This document shows, one piece after another, positions 52,670-60,640 of a DNA stretch of 64,000 nt. The DNA is taken from the NCBI GenBank assembly GCA_035353395.1, contig DAOPZL010000005.1:1-64000 (forward strand), read 5' to 3'. The notes beneath the pieces are model-generated. The model did not search any database. It had not been told where the DNA came from and saw only the letters and a program-made list of their open reading frames with translations. The stretch's first letter is position 1. Every line of letters begins with the position of its first letter. Source of the stretch: UBA1801 sp035353395 (lineage in GTDB: Bacteria; Acidobacteriota; Holophagae; Holophagales; Holophagaceae). The position numbers were made by a program, and so were the translations under genes.

Positions 52670-52684
52670 TGGCATCGATCATGC
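52670..52684 (+). promoter_or_regulatory. Sigma-54-like (-24/-12) promoter for the M55 aminopeptidase
   Basis: TGGCAT-CGATC-ATGC: GG and GC dinucleotides at exact 12-bp spacing, two mismatches to TGGCAC-N5-TTGC. It ends 50 nt before ATG 52735, giving a predicted start near 52696. Confidence 0.55.
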
Positions 52685-52701
52685 GTTTTTGATCCAATCG
52701 G

Positions 52702-52719
52702 GGGAGTCCGCGGACTCCC
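52702..52719. repeat. Perfect 18-bp palindrome in the M55 leader
   Basis: GGGAGTCCG/CGGACTCCC. It lies between the predicted transcription start (about 52696) and the GGAG ribosome-binding site (about 52723), so it is either an operator or an RNA hairpin beside the start codon. Confidence 0.8.
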
Positions 52720-52734
52720 GCTTGGAGCGTGCCC

Positions 52735-53550
52735 ATGAAGATCCTGATCTCGGTCGATATCGAAGGCGTCGCGGGGGTATCCAGGCCCGACCAGACCACG
52801 GCCACCGGCGCAGACTACGGCGTCGCCCGCGGCCTCATGACCGAGGAAGCCAACGCGGCCGTTCGCGGCGCCTTCGCGGCGGGAGCCGCCGAAGTCTTCG
52901 TCGCCGACGCCCACGGCACCTTCGGGAACCTGCTGCCCGACCGCCTGGACCCGCGCGCCCAGCTGATCCACGGCAAGCCCCGCGCCTTCGGCATGCTGGA
53001 AGGCATCCAGGAGCGTCCGGAAGCCGTCCTCCTCGTGGGCTACCACGCGATGGCGAGCGCCTCCGGCGTCCTGGCCCACACCATCCGGGGCACGGCCTTC
53101 CACCGGATCCAGCTCAACGGCCGCCCCGCCGGGGAAGCCGCCCTCTACGGCCTGCTGGCGGGAGAATTCAACGCCCCGGTCGTCATGGCCAGCGGCGACG
53201 ACGCCTTCGCCCGGGAAACCACGGCCTGGCTGCCCCAGACCCGCTTCGCCGTCGTGAAGCGCTCCCTGGGCAACCGCGCCGCGATCAGCCTCTCGCCCGA
53301 GCGGGCGCGGACGGCCATCGAGGCGGAGGCCAAGGCCGCCGTCGCGGCGCGGGCCTCCATCGCCCCCATCCATCTGGATCCGCCCATCCACTGCCGGCTG
53401 GAAGCCAAGACGCCCGCCCTGGCCGATCTCTTCTCGCTGCTCCCGGCCTCGAACCGGCTGGATGCGATGACGCTGGAATTCACGATGAACCGGCCCAGCG
53501 AGGTGCTCCGCGTCCTGAATCTCTGGTCGGCGGCCGCCGCGTCGCTGTAG
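52735..53550 (+). CDS. M55-family D-aminopeptidase (DppA-like)
   Basis: 271 aa. Zinc and catalytic residues align in number with Bacillus DppA: Asp8 and Glu10 (VDIEG), His60 (DAHG), His104 (GYHAM), His115 (AHTIRG) and Glu134. The family removes N-terminal D-amino acids from D-Ala peptides and is often found with dipeptide transporters. ATG 52735 has GGAG about 8 nt upstream. It converges with the M19 dipeptidase gene, 8 nt apart. Confidence 0.93.
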   Translation: MKILISVDIEGVAGVSRPDQTTATGADYGVARGLMTEEANAAVRGAFAAGAAEVFVADAHGTFGNLLPDRLDPRAQLIHGKPRAFGMLEGIQERPEAVLLVGYHAMASASGVLAHTIRGTAFHRIQLNGRPAGEAALYGLLAGEFNAPVVMASGDDAFARETTAWLPQTRFAVVKRSLGNRAAISLSPERARTAIEAEAKAAVAARASIAPIHLDPPIHCRLEAKTPALADLFSLLPASNRLDAMTLEFTMNRPSEVLRVLNLWSAAAASL

Positions 53551-53558
53551 CTCCCAGG

Positions 53559-54572
53559 TCAGGCCCCGGCCTTCCAGGTCGCCGCCAGCACCCGCATCCA
53601 GTTCCCGTGGGCGACGAGCCGCAGGTCCTCGTCGCCGAAGCCCGCGTCCGCGAGGGCATCCAGCAGGCGGGGCAGGCCCCTGGCATCCCCCAGTTCCCGG
53701 GACAGGGTGCAGCCGTCGAAGTCCGAGCCGAACCCGACGTGCGCCACGCCAATCCGGTCGGCGATGTAGCGGAAGTGCTTCACGATCTCGCTCAGGGGCG
53801 TGTCCGGCTCCTTCCGGTTGTCCGCCCGGAGGAAGATGGTCGCGAAGTTGATGCCGACGATGCCGTTCGAGGCCGCGATCGCGTCCAGCTGGGCATCGGT
53901 GAGGTTCCGCGGCGAGGGGCTCAGCCTGTGGACGCAGGAGTGCGTCGCCACGAGCGGCGCCGAGGAGAGCCGCGCGACATCCCAGAAGCCGGCCTCGTTC
54001 AGGTGGGAGAGATCGACCAGGATGCCCATCCGGTTGCACGCCGCCACCAGGGCCTTCCCTTCCGCGGTCAGGCCGGGTCCCTGGTCGGGGCTCCCCCCGC
54101 TCCTGAAGTCGACGCCCGTCCCGAACGCGTTGGGCCGGCTCCACACCAGGCCGATGGAGCGCAGGCCCAGGCCGTAGTAGGCGCCGAGGTTCTCCAGCCC
54201 TGGAGCGATGGCCTCCGCCCCTTCGAGGTGCATCACGGCTCCAACGACCCCATCCCGGAAGGCGCGTTCGAGCGAGGCCGCGTCCCGGACCACGCGCAGC
54301 CGGCCCTGGGCTCTCGCCTCCAGGTCCAGCAGGCTCTTCATCCCCCGCTCGGTGACCTCCTGGGCGCAGGCCAGTTCCACGGCCGCCCCGGGCCGGGGGC
54401 TCGACACGAACACCGCGAACATGCCGCCCCCGAAGCCTCCGGCTGCCGCCCGCGGCAGATCCAGGTGCCCCGAGGAACTCTCCTCCAGCAGGTCCCGTCC
54501 CATCTTGCCGGGGTTGTAGAGGACCTGGAGGGCATCATTGTGCCCATCGAAAATGAGGGGACGCTTCGGCAC
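53559..54572 (-). CDS. M19-family (membrane/renal) dipeptidase
   Basis: 337 aa. Dinuclear zinc site: HxD in FDGHNDAL (His11, Asp13), Glu in HLEGAEAI, then the His pairs in VDLSHLNEAGFWDV and THSCVHRLSPSPRNL, and Asp in GFGSDFDG. The family cleaves dipeptides, including L-D and beta-lactam-like ones. GTG 54572 is supported by AAGGAG at 6 nt. Last gene of the dpp operon, 26 nt after dppF. Confidence 0.93.
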   Translation of the reverse strand: MPKRPLIFDGHNDALQVLYNPGKMGRDLLEESSSGHLDLPRAAAGGFGGGMFAVFVSSPRPGAAVELACAQEVTERGMKSLLDLEARAQGRLRVVRDAASLERAFRDGVVGAVMHLEGAEAIAPGLENLGAYYGLGLRSIGLVWSRPNAFGTGVDFRSGGSPDQGPGLTAEGKALVAACNRMGILVDLSHLNEAGFWDVARLSSAPLVATHSCVHRLSPSPRNLTDAQLDAIAASNGIVGINFATIFLRADNRKEPDTPLSEIVKHFRYIADRIGVAHVGFGSDFDGCTLSRELGDARGLPRLLDALADAGFGDEDLRLVAHGNWMRVLAATWKAGA

Positions 54573-54598
54573 TGGGTTCTCCTTGCGGACCTCTCCGC

Positions 54599-55621
54599 CT
54601 ACGCGGAAGCGGTGAGGGGGAAATGGCACTTGGCGAAGTGGTCCGGGCCGATCGCCTCCATGGGCGGTTCCTGAGTCCTGCACACGTCCTTCGCGTAGGG
54701 GCAGCGCGTGTGGAACCGGCATCCGGGTGGCGGATTCACCGGGCTCGGGATCTCGCCCTTCGGGATCTCCCGTTCGCGCTTGTTCGCGGGGTCGGGCTGC
54801 GGCACCGAGTTGAGCAGCAGCCGCGTGTAGGGGAAGGCCGGCCGCTCGAAGAGGTCCTGCTTCCGGCCGATCTCCATGATCTTCCCCAGGTACATCACCG
54901 CCACGTAGTCCGCGATGTAGTCGATCACGGAGAGGCTGTGCGTGATGAAGAGGTAGGTCAGGTCGCATTCCCGCTTCAGGTCCTGGATCATCTTCAGGAT
55001 CACGGCCTGGACCGAGACGTCCAGGGCCGAGGTGGGCTCGTCCAGGACCAGGAACTCCGGCTTCAGGACCAGCGAACGGGCCACGGAGATCCGCTGGCGC
55101 TGCCCCCCCGAGAACTCGTGGGGGTAGCGGTACATGTGCTCTTCCTGCAGGCCGACCTTCTCCAGGATCTCCTTCACGCGGACATGGATCTCGTCGGGGG
55201 GGAGGTTGAAGTGGATCTTCAGGCCTTCGCCGATGATGTTCTTCACGAGCTTGCGGGGATGCAGGGAGTTGTACGGATCCTGCGAGACCATCTGCATCTT
55301 CCGCCGGAAGACCAGCATCTCCGCGCGGTTCAGCTTGCACAGGTCCGTCGTCCCGTAGTAGATGGAACCCGCGGTGGGTTCGATCAGGCGCAGCAGCGTC
55401 CGCCCGAGGGTGGTCTTCCCCGAGCCCGACTCGCCGACCACGCCGAAGGTGGAGCCCTTCGGGATCTTGAAGGTGACGTCGTCGATCGCCTTCACGAACT
55501 TGCCGGAGGCGAAGAGTCCCTGCTTGACGGGGAAGTACTGCTTCAGCCCCTCGATGCTCATCAGCGCGTTATCGCCTGTTTCCGGGGCCTTTCCGGGTTC
55601 ATTGCTGTTCGTCATGTGCAT
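54599..55621 (-). CDS. dppF: Dipeptide/oligopeptide ABC transporter ATPase (DppF-type)
   Basis: 340 aa. Walker A GESGSGKT at 63-70, signature FSGGQRQR, Walker B FLVLDEPTSALD, and a C-terminal oligopeptide-transporter Cys motif (CRFHTRCPYAKDVC) that may hold an iron-sulfur cluster. ATG 55621 or 55615, 15 nt after dppD. Pairs with DppD to power the DppBC channel. Confidence 0.94.
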   Translation of the reverse strand: MHMTNSNEPGKAPETGDNALMSIEGLKQYFPVKQGLFASGKFVKAIDDVTFKIPKGSTFGVVGESGSGKTTLGRTLLRLIEPTAGSIYYGTTDLCKLNRAEMLVFRRKMQMVSQDPYNSLHPRKLVKNIIGEGLKIHFNLPPDEIHVRVKEILEKVGLQEEHMYRYPHEFSGGQRQRISVARSLVLKPEFLVLDEPTSALDVSVQAVILKMIQDLKRECDLTYLFITHSLSVIDYIADYVAVMYLGKIMEIGRKQDLFERPAFPYTRLLLNSVPQPDPANKREREIPKGEIPSPVNPPPGCRFHTRCPYAKDVCRTQEPPMEAIGPDHFAKCHFPLTASA

Positions 55622-55636
55622 GGTCCGATCAGAGCC

Positions 55637-56617
55637 TCAGGATTCGCGGGTATACAGGTGGCAGGCCACGAAATGGCCTTCCGAGGCGGGAAGGAGCTTC
55701 GGGGTTTCCCGGCTGCAGCGCTCGGTGGCGTGGGCGCACCGGGGATGGAAGCGGCAGCCGGAAGGCGGGTTCACCAGGTCCGGCACCTCGCCCGGGATGG
55801 CGCTCAGCTCCCCGGTCTGGCCGATCTTGGGGATCGCCTTGAAGAGGCCGCAGCTGTACGGATGGAGAGGCTTGGCGAAAAGGTCCAGGGTCGAGGCGTA
55901 CTCGACGGTGTTCCCCGCGTACATCACGGCGATCCTGTCGCAGAACTCCGCCGCGACCCCCATGTCGTGGGTGATGAGGAGCGCCGAGTAGTTGAAGGTC
56001 CGGACCAGCTCGTTCAGCAGGTTCAGGATCTGGGCCTGGATCGTCACGTCCAGCGCCGAGCTCGGCTCGTCCGCGATGAGCAGTTTCGGGCTCGAGGAGA
56101 GGGCCATGGCGATCATGACCCGCTGGGCCATGCCGCCGCTCAGCTCATGGGGATAGTGGTCCGCCACGCGCTTCGGATCCAGGCCGACGACGCTCAGCAT
56201 GCGCTCGACCTCGGCCCGGGTCTCCGCCCTGGAAAGGCCGGGCTGGGCCCGCAGCACGTTCTCCGCCACCTGGGCGCCCGCCTTCATGACGGGGTTCAGG
56301 GCGGCGACGGGCTCCTGGAAGATCGTGGCCATCTCGCGGCCGCGCACGCCGTCCAGCTCCTTTTCGGACAAGGTCATCAGGTCGCGGCCGTCGAACATGA
56401 TCCGGCCCCCCGTGATCTCGCCCGGCTGCTGGATCAGCTGCATGAGCGCCAGGGAGGTGACGGACTTGCCGCACCCGCTCTCGCCCACGACGCCGAGCCG
56501 TTCGCCCCGGTTCAGCCACAGTTCCACGCCGTTGAGGGCCTTGATCGTGCCACGGTACGTGTGGAAGATCACCCTCAGCTCGCTGACGTCCAGCAGGTCT
56601 CCGCGGATCGCTTCCAT
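55637..56617 (-). CDS. dppD: Dipeptide/oligopeptide ABC transporter ATPase (DppD-type)
   Basis: 326 aa. Walker A GESGCGKS at 45-52, signature LSGGMAQR, Walker B LLIADEPSSALD and the C-terminal CRFHPRCAHATERC motif. Three bases after dppC. Heterodimer partner of DppF. Confidence 0.94.
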   Translation of the reverse strand: MEAIRGDLLDVSELRVIFHTYRGTIKALNGVELWLNRGERLGVVGESGCGKSVTSLALMQLIQQPGEITGGRIMFDGRDLMTLSEKELDGVRGREMATIFQEPVAALNPVMKAGAQVAENVLRAQPGLSRAETRAEVERMLSVVGLDPKRVADHYPHELSGGMAQRVMIAMALSSSPKLLIADEPSSALDVTIQAQILNLLNELVRTFNYSALLITHDMGVAAEFCDRIAVMYAGNTVEYASTLDLFAKPLHPYSCGLFKAIPKIGQTGELSAIPGEVPDLVNPPSGCRFHPRCAHATERCSRETPKLLPASEGHFVACHLYTRES

Positions 56618-56620
56618 GGC

Positions 56621-57514
56621 CTACCTCCTGATCTTGGGATCGAGAATGTCCCGGACGCCGTCGCCCAGGAAGTTGAAACCCAGGACCACGACTGCGATGG
56701 CCAGGCCGGGGAAAGTGCTGATCCACCACTGCTCGAAGATGTGGCTCCGGCCGTCGGCCACGATGGCGCCCCACTCGGGCGTCGGCGGCGGCGCGCCCAG
56801 GCCCAGGAATCCGAGGCCTGCGGCCGTGAGGATGATGGTCCCCATGCGCAGCGTCAGCTGCACGATGACGGGCGAGATGGACATGGGCAGGACGTGGGAG
56901 AGCATGATGCGCGGGCTGGTGGCGCCCAGGGCCCGGATGGCCTCGATGTAGGGCTGGGTCTTCACCTTGATGGTGTCGGCCCGCGACAGCCGCGCGTAGA
57001 CCGTCCAGTCCACGAGCGCGATGGCGATGATGGTGTTGGTCAGGGTCGGTCCCATGGCTGCGGTGATGGCCATGGCCAGCACGAGGCGCGGGAATGCCAT
57101 GAACATGTCCGTGATGCGCATCAAGGTTTCGTCCACGAAGCGCCCGAAGTAGCCCGCCACGATGCCCATCAGGAGGCCGATGGCGATGCTGATGCTGGAC
57201 ACCAGGAAGATGATCCACACTTCGATGCGCGCGCCGTAGACGACCCGGCTGAAGACGTCGCGGCCCAGCTGGTCCGTGCCGAAGAAGTGCTGCCAGCTCG
57301 GAGGCTGGAGCTTGTTGTAGAGGTTCTGTGAGAAGGCGTCGTACGGCGCGATCAGGGGCGCGAAGATGGCCACGAGCAGGAAGAACAGGATCAGGATGCT
57401 CCCGATCATGGCCAGGGGCGTCTTCTTCCAGAGATAGACCGTGTGGCGGAAATCCTCCAGCCGGGGCCGGAGCTGCTTCTTCAGGGTCTCGAGACGGGAT
57501 GCGGTGGAAGTCAT
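56621..57514 (-). CDS. dppC: Dipeptide ABC transporter permease (DppC-type)
   Basis: 297 aa. An OppC N-terminal segment (LKKQLRPRLEDFRHTVYLWKK region) precedes transmembrane helices, PSWQHFFGTDQLGRD (family hallmark) and the EAA loop EAIRALGATSPRIMLSHVLP that docks on the ATPases. Seven bases after dppB. Confidence 0.95.
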   Translation of the reverse strand: MTSTASRLETLKKQLRPRLEDFRHTVYLWKKTPLAMIGSILILFFLLVAIFAPLIAPYDAFSQNLYNKLQPPSWQHFFGTDQLGRDVFSRVVYGARIEVWIIFLVSSISIAIGLLMGIVAGYFGRFVDETLMRITDMFMAFPRLVLAMAITAAMGPTLTNTIIAIALVDWTVYARLSRADTIKVKTQPYIEAIRALGATSPRIMLSHVLPMSISPVIVQLTLRMGTIILTAAGLGFLGLGAPPPTPEWGAIVADGRSHIFEQWWISTFPGLAIAVVVLGFNFLGDGVRDILDPKIRR

Positions 57515-57521
57515 GGGATTT

Positions 57522-58529
57522 CTAGAGCCTCATCCTGGGGTCAAGGGCAGCGTAGGAGATGTCCACCACGAGATTGGCCATGGAGAAGATGAACGCCACA
57601 AAGAGGGTGGCGCCCGTGATGGCGGGATAGTCGAGCACCAGCAGCGACTGGACGATGTAGCGGCCCAGTCCGGGCCAGCTGAAGATGGTCTCGGTCAGCA
57701 CGGCGCCGCTGAGCAGGTCCCCGAAGGAGATGCCGATGACCGTCACCGCCGGAATCATGGCGTTCTTGAGGGCGTGCCGGAAGATCACCACCCGGCGTCC
57801 GAGCCCCTTGGAGCGCGCCGTCCGGATGTAGTCCTGCCGCAGCACGTCCAGCATGCTGGCGCGCATGATCCGGGCCACCGAGGCCGCCGAGGCGTAGCCG
57901 AGCACGAAGGCCGGCAGGATGATGTGCTTGACGGCGTCCCACAGGCCGGCCCAGTTCCGCGTGATGATCGAGTCCACCAGGACGAGTCCCGTGATGTTGT
58001 CAACGAAGGCGAAGAGGTCGTTGCGGCCAGTCCCGGGGAGCCAGCCGAGCTTGAAGTAGAACAGGAGGAGCAGCAGCAGGCCGAGCCAGAAGCCGGGCAT
58101 GGACACGCCGAGGATGGAGAACACCCGCAGGATGTGGTCGATGGGCCGGTTGCGCTTGATGGCGGAGACGGTGCCCAGGAACACGCCGAAGAGGACCGTG
58201 AAGCACATGGCGGCGCAGGCCAGCTCCACGGTGGCCGGGAAGAACTCCAGGATGTCGTCCACCACCTTGTGGTTGCTGACGATCGAGACCCCGAAGTCGC
58301 CGTGGAAGATGCCGCCCAGGTACCTGAAATACTGGACGTGGAGGGACTGGTCCAGGCCGAGCTGGTGGCGGAGCTTGTCCACCGTCTCCAGGGGGGCGTT
58401 GCCGCCCAGGATCGCCCCGACGGGGTCGGCCGGGATGACGTGGGTGATGAAGAAGACGATCGTCGCGACCCCCAGCATGACGATCAGCATCAGGAAGAGG
58501 CGGCGGAGGATATAGAAGGCCAGTTTCAA
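57522..58529 (-). CDS. dppB: Dipeptide ABC transporter permease (DppB-type)
   Basis: 335 aa, six transmembrane helices. MKLAFYILRRLFLMLIVMLG opens as in DppB; the EAA-type loop is DYIRTARSKGLGRRVV. TTG 58529 has GGGAGA 5 nt upstream. A 145-nt gap with a long hairpin separates it from dppA. Confidence 0.94.
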   Translation of the reverse strand: MKLAFYILRRLFLMLIVMLGVATIVFFITHVIPADPVGAILGGNAPLETVDKLRHQLGLDQSLHVQYFRYLGGIFHGDFGVSIVSNHKVVDDILEFFPATVELACAAMCFTVLFGVFLGTVSAIKRNRPIDHILRVFSILGVSMPGFWLGLLLLLLFYFKLGWLPGTGRNDLFAFVDNITGLVLVDSIITRNWAGLWDAVKHIILPAFVLGYASAASVARIMRASMLDVLRQDYIRTARSKGLGRRVVIFRHALKNAMIPAVTVIGISFGDLLSGAVLTETIFSWPGLGRYIVQSLLVLDYPAITGATLFVAFIFSMANLVVDISYAALDPRMRL

Positions 58530-58633
58530 GGCTTCTCCCGGGATGAGGATGTCCGGGGAGATGGAGGGAGGTGACGCTCACCCTCAGGCAGGGCTGGCGC
58601 GCCCCCCTGGAATCCTCCACCGTCCGGATCGGA

Positions 58634-58660
58634 GGAGGTCCCGCGGAACGCGGGACCTCC
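58634..58660 (-). terminator. Intercistronic hairpin between dppA and dppB
   Basis: A perfect 12-bp stem (GGAGGTCCCGCG arms) with a 3-nt loop, 14 nt after the dppA stop. There is no U tract, so it may be a partial terminator or an mRNA-stabilising hairpin that lets the binding protein exceed the permeases, as in many dpp/opp operons. Confidence 0.65.
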
Positions 58661-58674
58661 CGGTCAGCAACTGC

Positions 58675-60252
58675 TCACTTCTTGATCTTGGTGAAATCCA
58701 CGTGCAGGGAGAACCCGTCGAAGGCCTCGGGAAGCCCCTTGACCGCCTTGCTGGCGACGAAGGCCTCGATGGGCTGGCACATGGCCGCGAACGGGCCGTT
58801 CTTCTGCCAGTAGTCGGTCAGGTCCGTGTAGAGCTTCAGGCGCTTCTTCTCGTCCACTTCCTTCGCGGCGCTTTCGCACAGCTGGACGGCCTTCTCGTCG
58901 TTCCAGGCCATGCGCCAGGCGAGCTGCTTGGCCTTGTAGTTGGTGAAGGGGTTCGCCAGCGCGTCGGCATCCGGGTAGTCGATGCCCCAGCCGGCCACGA
59001 TCAGGTTGATGCCCTGCTCGCGCATCTTCTGGTACATCTGGGCGGCCGGCATGATGTTGATCTTGGTCCGGATCCCGATCTTGGCCAGGTTCTCCTGCAC
59101 GATCTGGGCCTCGATCCTGCGGACCTCGTTCGTGTTGGTGACGAGTTCGACGTCGAAGCCGTTGGCCTGGCCGGCTTCCTTCATGAGGGCCTTGGCCTTC
59201 TCGAGGTTGAGCTTGTAGGGGTTCTTCTCCTTGTAGCCGAAGTAGCCCTTGGCGATGAACTGCTGGTTGGGCACCGCCATGCCCTGCCGGGCCTGGCTGA
59301 TGATGGCGTTGTAGTCGATGGCGTACTTCACCGCCTGGCGGACCCGGTTGTCCTTGAAGGGGCCCCAGTTGGCGTTGACGCCCACGTACTCGAGGCTCTG
59401 GGCGGGGGTCTTCACGACCTGCAGGTTGCCGGGGTCGCCCTCGACGCCCTTGATCTGGTCGGGCAGCAGGGTGAAGGCCACGTCGATGTCGCCCTTCTTC
59501 GCCTGGAGCAGGCGGTCGGCAGCCTCGGGGATGTCCTTGATGATGATGGTCTTGATCTTGGGCTCGCCGGCCCAGTAGCCCTTGTTGGCCACGAACACGA
59601 TGGACTCGTTCCGCTTCCAACCCTTGAGGTTGTAGGCACCGGCGCCGGCGCTGTGGTCGTTGAGCCACGCCATGCCCATGTCGCCGTTGGCCTCGTGCTC
59701 CTTGACGACCTTGGAATCCAGGATGGCGCCGATCGTCGCCGCGAGGTTCGTGAGCACGATGTTGCTGGGCACGCCCTTGGTCACGACCTTGACCGTCCGG
59801 TCATCCACGGCGCTGACGCTGTTTTCGGTGAGGCCCACGGCTTCCGTGAACAGCCACGCCGGCGACTTCTGGAGCTTGACGGCCCGGCGGATCGAATAGA
59901 CCACGTCCTCGGCCTTGAGGGGATTGCCGCTTTCGAACGTGATCCCCTTGCGGAGGTGGAAGGTCCAGGTCTTGCCGTCGGAGGCCATCTCCCACTTCTC
60001 GGCGGCATCCGGGTTCACGACGAACTTGCCGCCCTTGACATCCAGCTTGACCAGGTTGGCGTAGAGGTTGCGGATGAACCCGCCGGTGGGCGCCTCGAAA
60101 CAGACATGCGGATCGAGCGTCTTGACGTTCTCGTGGCTCTGGCCCAGGACCAGCACGTCCTTGGGGATCGCGCCCGAGACCGGGATGGTCCAAAGCATGG
60201 TGGACGCCGCGAGGGCGGTCGCCATCATCGGCACATGGAAATGTGGCTTCAT
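58675..60252 (-). CDS. dppA: Dipeptide ABC transporter substrate-binding protein (family 5)
   Basis: 525 aa periplasmic binding protein. Signal peptide (1-28, cleaved near SGA), then the SBP_bac_5 pattern: TLDPHVCFEAPTGGFIRNLYANLVKLD, WTFHLRKGITFESGNPLKAEDVVYSI, and KGYWAGEPKIKTI. ATG 60252 has AAGGAG 6 nt upstream. It leads the dppABCDF-M19 operon. A -24/-12 promoter lies 113-128 nt upstream. Confidence 0.94.
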   Translation of the reverse strand: MKPHFHVPMMATALAASTMLWTIPVSGAIPKDVLVLGQSHENVKTLDPHVCFEAPTGGFIRNLYANLVKLDVKGGKFVVNPDAAEKWEMASDGKTWTFHLRKGITFESGNPLKAEDVVYSIRRAVKLQKSPAWLFTEAVGLTENSVSAVDDRTVKVVTKGVPSNIVLTNLAATIGAILDSKVVKEHEANGDMGMAWLNDHSAGAGAYNLKGWKRNESIVFVANKGYWAGEPKIKTIIIKDIPEAADRLLQAKKGDIDVAFTLLPDQIKGVEGDPGNLQVVKTPAQSLEYVGVNANWGPFKDNRVRQAVKYAIDYNAIISQARQGMAVPNQQFIAKGYFGYKEKNPYKLNLEKAKALMKEAGQANGFDVELVTNTNEVRRIEAQIVQENLAKIGIRTKINIMPAAQMYQKMREQGINLIVAGWGIDYPDADALANPFTNYKAKQLAWRMAWNDEKAVQLCESAAKEVDEKKRLKLYTDLTDYWQKNGPFAAMCQPIEAFVASKAVKGLPEAFDGFSLHVDFTKIKK

Positions 60253-60364
60253 GGATTCTCCTTTCAATTTGGATGGAATGTTCGGACATGCATGAGGTGT
60301 GGCATCGAGTGTACTACCTCGCCTGCCCAGCCCCGAAGGACTGTCGCGTGGAACCAGCAAAGAG

Positions 60365-60380
60365 AGCACGATCTGTGCCA
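60365..60380 (-). promoter_or_regulatory. Sigma-54 (-24/-12) promoter for the dpp operon
   Basis: Minus-strand TGGCAC-AGATC-GTGCT matches TGGCAC-N5-TTGCW at every position but one (T to G) with exact spacing. It lies 113 nt upstream of dppA ATG; predicted start near 60354. The 388-nt region 60253-60640 also has two ACGGCCGG words 22 bp apart (60493, 60515) and a CCGGCCGG at 60541, candidate activator sites. No gene is seen in it. Confidence 0.65.
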
Positions 60381-60640
60381 CATCGCATCCCGAGGGCCCC
60401 GGACGCGTTCCCGCAGGCCGCCTGCGTCTGCCGGACAGGCGCGAGTGGGGCAAGGCTGTTTCCGGACAATCCCCCCCTTGTTCATTTCCGAGACGGCCGG
60501 GCCAAAAGAAGAACACGGCCGGTCCCACTCCACCGGACTCCCGGCCGGCCCGGGACCGTTCCCGGTCTCGCGAATCAGGTTGATTTTCGGCCCATTTTGA
60601 AATCTTCAACCCTATTTCCGGCAGACGACCCGCGTTCCAC

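Noticed and set aside
59412..59639. Small ORFs in alternative frames of dppA
   Set aside because: Arg/Ser/Pro-rich shadow translations within a gene whose frame is certain.
60578..60611. GGTTGA / TCAACC inverted repeat after the sigma-54 activator gene as a terminator
   Set aside because: Stem is short with a long imperfect interior and no U tract.
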